Source of the DNA: Pseudomonadota bacterium
Lineage (GTDB): Bacteria; Pseudomonadota; Alphaproteobacteria; Rhizobiales; Rhizobiaceae
Direction: 5' to 3'
DNA length: 6,993 bases
NCBI GenBank assembly: GCA_023419995.1
Contig: JAEZXF010000086.1
Span: forward strand, 1 to 6,993
A model generated the notes under the pieces. It saw only the letters and a program-made list of their open reading frames with translations, ran no database searches and was not told where the DNA came from. Shown piece by piece: positions 1-4,738 of the stretch. Made by a program: the position numbers and the translations under genes. Position 1 is the first letter of the stretch. The number at the start of each line of letters is the position of its first letter.

Positions 1-50
1 CGTTCGCGGCCCGCGCCGTCCCATCTTCCGAGAAGAGCGAGCCCTCATGA
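1..50 (+). CDS. Possible 3' end of an upstream gene (last 15 codons)
   Basis: The frame beginning at base 3 is open and ends at a TGA at 48-50, which would overlap the ATG of the next gene (47-49) in an ATGA arrangement. The tail would read FAARAVPSSEKSEPS. The case rests on analogy: the next two junctions in this window (2158-2161 and 3240-3243) are ATGA overlaps of exactly this kind. In an RbsABC-like operon the neighbour could be a second permease or another transporter gene. All three forward frames are open across these few GC-rich bases, so openness alone proves nothing and no family can be assigned from 15 residues. Confidence 0.4.
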   Translation, partial: FAARAVPSSEKSEPS

Positions 51-2161
51 CCGTGTCCGACACGATCGCGCGCTGGCGCTACCGCGCCGTGCCAGACCAT
101 CTGCTGGGTGAGATCCTCACCAAGCGCTGGGTCGACAACGCGATTCCCGTCCTCATCCTGCTGATCGTGATCGCCGTGTTCGGCACCCTGATCCCGGATT
201 TCTTCGGCGCGGCCAGCGTGTCCAACCTGATGCGCCAGTGGGGCGAGTTCGGCCTGATCGTCATGGCGCTGATGATCGTGATGGTGGCCGGCGGCATCGA
301 CCTCAGCGTCGGCTCCACCTTCGCGCTCGGCAACATCGTGGCGCTGGCGCTGATCAGCGTCGCCGAGTGGTCGGTTCCGGCGGTGGTGGTGGCGACGCTC
401 GCCTGCGGCGCGGCGGTCGGGCTGGTGAACGGCCTGCTGGTCGGCTATCTCAGGCTTCGCGCCTTCCTGACCACGCTGGTGACGCTGATCATCGTGCGCG
501 CCATCGTCGACATGCTGCTGCTCAAGTACTCGGTGTCGATCGCGGCGGCCTTTCCGGATTCCGACCTGTGGTACTATTTCGGCGAGGGCTTCCTGCTCGG
601 CATGCCGTTCAGCGTCGTGGTGACGGTGTCGCTGGCCGTCATCATCCACGTCATGCTCAGCCGCAGCCGCGCGGGCTGGTATGTCCTGGCCGTCGGCGGC
701 TCGCGCCGCTCGGCGCACAATGTCGGCATCCCCGTGCGCCGCGTCATCTGCTCGACCTATGTCGTCTCCGGGACGCTGTCGGCCCTTGCCGGCCTGCTCT
801 TCGCCTCGCGCCTCGGCGGCGCGGGCGCCGACACCGGCATCGGCCTCGAGATCGCGGCGCTCACCGCGGCGGTCCTCGGCGGCAACAGCCTCGGCGGCGG
901 GCGCGGCTCGGCCGCCAAGGCGGTGATCGGCTCGATCACCGTGATGATCCTCATCAACAGCCTCGTGCGCCTCGGCGTCACCAGCGGCGCGAACTCGCTG
1001 CTGCTCGGCATGGTGCTGCTGGCGGCCGTGGCCATCGACGTGCGCTGGCTGAAGAACCGCCACAAGCTGCTGTCCAAGGTCTACGTCTCGCCGACCTATG
1101 CCGACCTGCCGGCCGCGCCGCCGACGAGCGGCGCGTCGCCCTACGCCCTCAACGACCGCCTGCGCCCGGTGGAGAAGATCGGCCTCGACCGGATCGACGG
1201 GCCGGAGGACGTCATCCTCGACCAGGACGACAACATCTATGTCGGCAACCGAACCGGCGATATCGTGCGCTTTCTCGCGCCGGACTACGCGCGCCAGGAA
1301 GTGTTCGCGCACACCGGCGGGCGGCCGCTCGGCATGGCCTTCGCGCGTGACGGCTCGCTGGTCGTCTGCATCGGCGGCATGGGGCTCTACCGCGTGACGC
1401 AGGAGCGCGAGATCGAGAAGCTGACCGACGAGACCAACCGCTCGTGGTTCTCGATCATCGACGATTCGCGCCTGCGGCTCGCCGACGACCTCGACATCGC
1501 GCCCGACGGCCGGGTGTTCTTCAGCGAGGCGACGATCCGCTACGACATGCACGACTGGCCCGTCGACTGCCTGGAATCGCGCGGCAACGGGCGCATCGTC
1601 TGCTACGACCCGGCAAGCCGCACCACCCGCACGGTGCTGAAGAATCTCGTCTTCCCAAACGGCATCTGCATGACGCATGACGGCCAGTCGTTCCTGTTCG
1701 CCGAGACCTGGGGCTGCCGCGTCAGCCGCTACTGGTTCGACGGGCCGAAGAAGGGCCGGATCGAGCCCGTCATCGCCGACCTGCCGGGCTATCCCGACAA
1801 CATCAACCGCGCCTCCGACGGCACCTACTGGCTGGCGCTGGTGGGCATGCGCACGCCGTCGCTCGACCTCGCCATGAAGATGCCGGGCTTCCGCCGGCGC
1901 ATGGCGCGGCGCACCGCGCCCGACGAGTGGCTCTATCCCAACATCAACACCGGCTGCGTCATCCGCTTCGACGAGACGGGCCGCGTCATCGAGACGCTGT
2001 GGGACTTCGGCGGCGAGAACCACCCGATGATCACCTCGATGCGCGAGCACAAGGGGCACCTCTACATCGGCGGCATCTTCAACAACCGCGTCGGCCGGCT
2101 CAGGCTCGACGGCGCCGACGCGGGATGGACCGGCTGGTCATCCTATTGGGGGCGGACATGA
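47..2161 (+). CDS. CUT2/RbsC-type ABC transporter permease fused to a strictosidine synthase/SMP-30-like beta-propeller
   Basis: This 704-residue protein combines two normally separate families. Residues about 30-335 are a ribose-type inner-membrane permease: roughly ten hydrophobic segments, the family hallmark AGGIDLSVGS at 81-90, and the late GGGRGS motif at 283-288 before the last membrane segments. A basic stretch (RWLKNRHKLLSK, 333-344) follows, so by the positive-inside rule the C-terminus should be cytoplasmic. After a Pro/Ala-rich linker (about 345-370), residues about 380-695 match the strictosidine synthase-like/APMAP/gluconolactonase propellers: GPED (385-388), LADDLDIAPDG (478-488), FPNG (536-539), AETW (552-555) and GYPDNI (581-586). 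By analogy with PON1 and DFPase, E387, D480, N538 and D584/N585 are the likely Ca2+ site, so this domain may be a working hydrolase or lactonase; the substrate is unknown. Ordinary RbsC-type permeases are about 320-350 residues, so the C-terminal half is an addition. ATG 47 has a weak purine-rich site (GAAGAG, 32-37). The frame is open to the left edge, so a slightly longer N-terminus cannot be excluded. Confidence 0.93.
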   Translation: MTVSDTIARWRYRAVPDHLLGEILTKRWVDNAIPVLILLIVIAVFGTLIPDFFGAASVSNLMRQWGEFGLIVMALMIVMVAGGIDLSVGSTFALGNIVALALISVAEWSVPAVVVATLACGAAVGLVNGLLVGYLRLRAFLTTLVTLIIVRAIVDMLLLKYSVSIAAAFPDSDLWYYFGEGFLLGMPFSVVVTVSLAVIIHVMLSRSRAGWYVLAVGGSRRSAHNVGIPVRRVICSTYVVSGTLSALAGLLFASRLGGAGADTGIGLEIAALTAAVLGGNSLGGGRGSAAKAVIGSITVMILINSLVRLGVTSGANSLLLGMVLLAAVAIDVRWLKNRHKLLSKVYVSPTYADLPAAPPTSGASPYALNDRLRPVEKIGLDRIDGPEDVILDQDDNIYVGNRTGDIVRFLAPDYARQEVFAHTGGRPLGMAFARDGSLVVCIGGMGLYRVTQEREIEKLTDETNRSWFSIIDDSRLRLADDLDIAPDGRVFFSEATIRYDMHDWPVDCLESRGNGRIVCYDPASRTTRTVLKNLVFPNGICMTHDGQSFLFAETWGCRVSRYWFDGPKKGRIEPVIADLPGYPDNINRASDGTYWLALVGMRTPSLDLAMKMPGFRRRMARRTAPDEWLYPNINTGCVIRFDETGRVIETLWDFGGENHPMITSMREHKGHLYIGGIFNNRVGRLRLDGADAGWTGWSSYWGRT
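2148..2155 (+). promoter_or_regulatory. Ribosome binding site for the second propeller gene
   Basis: The G-rich run GGGGGCGG lies inside the last codons of the permease fusion, just ahead of the ATG at 2158. With the ATGA overlap it supports 2158 as the start and suggests translational coupling. The next in-frame ATG upstream, at 2125, would add 11 residues and has no better site. Confidence 0.5.
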
Positions 2162-3243
2162 TCGGGGTGCTGGCGCGCGCTTGGGACAACCTTCTGGGAC
2201 GCGGCGAGGCGGCCGTCACCGTGCCGCCGCTCGACGGCGCGCTGCGGCCCAACCGCCTGCTGGACGAGGCGCGCACGCGCCTGCCGCTGGAGGACGTCGA
2301 CTGCCTCGCCGTCGCCAGCGGCAGGATCGTCGCCTCCGCCGGCAAGGCGCTGTTCGAGCTGTCGGCGGACGCAGGCTGGCTGCCGCGCGGGCGGTACGAG
2401 GCCGACATCGCCGCCATCGCCGCGCTGGGGGCTGACGGCCTGGCGGTGGCGCTCGCCTCCGGCGACATCCTGATCGAGGGCGGGCGGTTCGACGGGCGCC
2501 GCGTCGGCGTCGCCGCCGTCTCCTGCATCACGGCGCTCGCCGCGCAGGGGACGGACCTCTTCGTCGCGAACGGCTCCGCCGTGCATTCCGGCGCCGACTG
2601 GCAGCGCGACCTGATGATGCGCAGCTCGTCCGGCAGCATCTGGCGCATCGACCTGGAGACGGGGCAGGCGAGCCTCGTCGCCAACGGGCTCGGCTGGCCG
2701 GCCGGCCTCGTCGCCGACGGGGAGGGGCTGGTGTTCTCCGAAGCCTGGAAGCACAGGCTGGTGCGCATCGGCCTGTCCGGGACGCCCAGGCCGCAGCATC
2801 TCGTCGCCGACTTCCCCGGCTATCCGGGCCGGATCTCCAAGGGGTCCGACGGCTACTGGCTCGCCGTCTTCGCGCCGCGCAGCCAGCTCGTCGAGTTCGT
2901 CCTGCGCGAGCCGGCCTACCGCAAGCGGATGATCGCCGAGGTGCCGCGCGAATTCTGGATCGCGCCGACGATGCGCTCGGGCCGCAGCTTCTACGAGCCG
3001 CTGCAGGGGGGAGGGGTGAAGCATCTCGGCATGCTGAAGCCGTGGGCGCCGACGATGTCGGCCGGCCTCTGCGTCAGGCTCGACGCCGGCTTCCGGCTGC
3101 AATCCAGCCTGCACAGCCGCGCCGACGGCGCCACGCACGGCGTCACCAGCGCGGTCGAGCACGAGGGGCGCGTCTTCGTCGCGGCGCGCGGCGACGGCGT
3201 CGTCGTCAGGCTAGACGCCGGGGAACAGGGAGGCGAGGCATGA
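2158..3243 (+). CDS. Strictosidine synthase/SMP-30-like beta-propeller protein, probably non-catalytic
   Basis: This 361-residue protein has no signal peptide or membrane segment and is probably cytoplasmic. It belongs to the same propeller family as the C-terminal half of the preceding gene and lines up with it: WPAG (180-183) against FPNG; SEAW (194-197) against AETW; GYPGRIS (221-227) against GYPDNIN, followed in both by SDG.YWLA; and a basic YRKRM segment (254-258) before an aromatic W-P region, matching FRRRM in the fusion. At the positions expected to bind Ca2+ the acidic or Asn residues are replaced: around C123 (SCITAL instead of DDLDIA), A182 (Asn in the partner), and G224/R225 (Asp-Asn in the partner). 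Only the first acidic position (LEDV, E45) may remain. Inference: it binds a ligand or pairs with the permease-fused propeller rather than catalysing the same reaction. The start at 2158 overlaps the previous stop (ATGA), and its own stop overlaps the ATPase start. Ordinary annotation would be 'SMP-30/gluconolactonase-like' or 'strictosidine synthase', which may overstate its activity. Confidence 0.88.
   Translation: MIGVLARAWDNLLGRGEAAVTVPPLDGALRPNRLLDEARTRLPLEDVDCLAVASGRIVASAGKALFELSADAGWLPRGRYEADIAAIAALGADGLAVALASGDILIEGGRFDGRRVGVAAVSCITALAAQGTDLFVANGSAVHSGADWQRDLMMRSSSGSIWRIDLETGQASLVANGLGWPAGLVADGEGLVFSEAWKHRLVRIGLSGTPRPQHLVADFPGYPGRISKGSDGYWLAVFAPRSQLVEFVLREPAYRKRMIAEVPREFWIAPTMRSGRSFYEPLQGGGVKHLGMLKPWAPTMSAGLCVRLDAGFRLQSSLHSRADGATHGVTSAVEHEGRVFVAARGDGVVVRLDAGEQGGEA
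3227..3233 (+). promoter_or_regulatory. Strong Shine-Dalgarno site for the ABC ATPase gene
   Basis: AGGGAGG lies six bases ahead of the ATG at 3240, inside the 3' end of the propeller gene. It is the best Shine-Dalgarno match in the window and fixes the ATPase start at 3240, where ATGA again overlaps the upstream stop. Confidence 0.75.
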
Positions 3244-4736
3244 CGCCGATTGTCGAGGTCAGGAACGCGACCAAGGAGTATCGCGGCGTTCCCGCGGTCA
3301 GGGACATCTCCTTCACGCTGCAGCGCGGCGAGGTGCATGCGCTGCTCGGGGAGAACGGCGCGGGCAAGTCGACGCTGACGAAGATGATCGCCGGCGTCGT
3401 CGCGCCGACCTCCGGCGAGATCTGGGTCGACGGCGCGAGGACGGAGTTCGCCTCGCCCTCCGAGGCGCTCCGGCGCGGCATCGCCATGGTCTATCAGGAG
3501 ACCAGCCTGGTGCCGTCGCTGACGGTGGCGCAGAACATCTACCTCACCGACGACAAGCACTTCCATCGCCTGCGCGGCATCTACATCGCGGGCCAGCAGT
3601 TTCTCCAGTCGCTCAACTTCCATGTCGATCCGACGGCGATGGTCTCCAGCCTCGGCGCCGGTCAGAAGCAGATGGTCGAGATCGCGCGCGCGGTGCACCA
3701 CAACGCGCAGGTCATCATCTTCGACGAGCCGACGGCGACGCTGACGCCGGAGGAGAAGCACCAGTTCTTCTCGCTGGTCGAGCGGCTGAAGCGGCGCGGC
3801 GTGTCGATCATCTTCATCTCCCATGCGCTGGAGGAGGCGCTGCAGATCGCCGACCGCATCACCGTGATGCGCGACGGCGAGCGCGTCGCGACCGACGCGG
3901 CCTCGGCCTTCGACCGCGAGAAGATCGTGCGCGCCATGGTCGGGCGCACCCTGACGGGCGAGCTCTACGGCTCGCACAAGGACAGGCAAGTGCGCCGCGG
4001 CGGCGAGAAGGTGCTGAGCGTCCAGAACCTGTCGATGGGCAACATGGTGCGCAACACCTCGTTCTCGGTGTTCTCAGGCCAGATCACCGGGGTGTTCGGC
4101 CTGATCGGCTCGGGCCGCACCGAGGCGGCCAAGGTGGTGGCCGGCGTGCTCAAGCGCGACTTCTTCCATGGCGGGCAGGTGCGCCTGAACGACCGCCCGG
4201 TGCGCTACCGCGTGCCGCGGCCGGCCGTGCGCGACGGCATCATCTACGTCACCGAGGACCGCAAGCTGGAAGGGTTCTTCGAGACCATGTCGATCGCCGA
4301 GAACATTCATATCAGCGCCATCGCCGGCGGGCAGACGCGCTCGGCCACGGTGTCGATGAGCGAGATGCGGGCGATCGCCGGCGAGTGGATCTCGGCACTG
4401 AACGTGAAGGCGATCAACGCCGACGCCCGCGTCATCGAGCTGTCGGGGGGCAACCAGCAGAAGGTCGTCGTCGCCAAGGCGCTGGTGCAGAAGCCGCGGC
4501 TGGTGAGCTTCGACGAGCCGACGCGCGGCGTCGACGTCGGCGCCATCGCCGAGATCCACCAGATGATCAACAAGCTGGCCGACGAGGGCATCGGCGTGAT
4601 GGTGATCTCCTCCTATCTGCCCGAGATCCTCCAGCTTTCCGACCGGATCCTCGTCTGCCGGCAGGGACGCATCGTCGAGGAGTTCCAGGGCAACAAGGCT
4701 GACGAGGAATCCATCATGTATTCGGCGGTGCACTGA
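3240..4736 (+). CDS. Sugar-type (RbsA/CUT2 family) ABC transporter ATP-binding protein with two nucleotide-binding domains
   Basis: This 498-residue protein, about the normal RbsA/MglA length, is the energising subunit for the permease encoded two genes upstream and acts on the cytoplasmic face of the membrane. Domain 1 (about 4-240) has Walker A GENGAGKST (37-45), Q-loop Q86, a signature-like LGAGQKQ (138-144), Walker B IIFDEPTA (159-166) and H-loop H195. Domain 2 (about 256-490) has GLIGSGRTE (287-295), where Arg293 replaces the Walker A lysine, a canonical signature LSGGNQQK (401-408), Walker B SFDEPTRG (423-430), and ISSYLPE (456-462) with no H-loop histidine. The weakened second Walker A is normal in this family. 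The family transports monosaccharides and related small molecules (also autoinducer-2), so the name does not prove a sugar substrate. The start is set by AGGGAGG at 3227-3233 and the ATGA overlap; the stop is two bases before the next start. Confidence 0.96.
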   Translation: MTPIVEVRNATKEYRGVPAVRDISFTLQRGEVHALLGENGAGKSTLTKMIAGVVAPTSGEIWVDGARTEFASPSEALRRGIAMVYQETSLVPSLTVAQNIYLTDDKHFHRLRGIYIAGQQFLQSLNFHVDPTAMVSSLGAGQKQMVEIARAVHHNAQVIIFDEPTATLTPEEKHQFFSLVERLKRRGVSIIFISHALEEALQIADRITVMRDGERVATDAASAFDREKIVRAMVGRTLTGELYGSHKDRQVRRGGEKVLSVQNLSMGNMVRNTSFSVFSGQITGVFGLIGSGRTEAAKVVAGVLKRDFFHGGQVRLNDRPVRYRVPRPAVRDGIIYVTEDRKLEGFFETMSIAENIHISAIAGGQTRSATVSMSEMRAIAGEWISALNVKAINADARVIELSGGNQQKVVVAKALVQKPRLVSFDEPTRGVDVGAIAEIHQMINKLADEGIGVMVISSYLPEILQLSDRILVCRQGRIVEEFQGNKADEESIMYSAVH

Positions 4737-4738
4737 CG

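Noticed and set aside
238..1350. Plus-strand open frame of 370 codons inside the permease gene
   Set aside because: Out-of-frame reading of the permease, extremely Arg-rich, with no hydrophobic segments or motifs.
1927..2157. Possible N-terminal extension of the second propeller protein to upstream ATGs (1927 or 2125)
   Set aside because: The extension from 1927 would be an Arg/His-rich shadow of the permease-propeller gene. The ATG at 2158 has a G-rich ribosome site and the ATGA overlap seen at the next junction. The short 2125 alternative is not strictly excluded.
2143..3162. Minus-strand open frame of 339 codons opposite the second propeller gene
   Set aside because: Low-complexity Arg/Ala/Pro/Asp composition, no family features, and full overlap with a gene that aligns to its neighbour's propeller.
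2991..3989. Minus-strand open frame of 332 codons opposite the ATPase
   Set aside because: It spans the 2158-3243/3240-4736 junction antisense to clear Walker motifs; Arg/Asp/His-rich shadow frame.
4098..4124. Arg in place of the Walker A lysine in the second ATPase domain read as an inactivating mutation
   Set aside because: The GxxGxGRTE form is the usual state of the second domain in RbsA-type proteins, so it is not a sign of decay.
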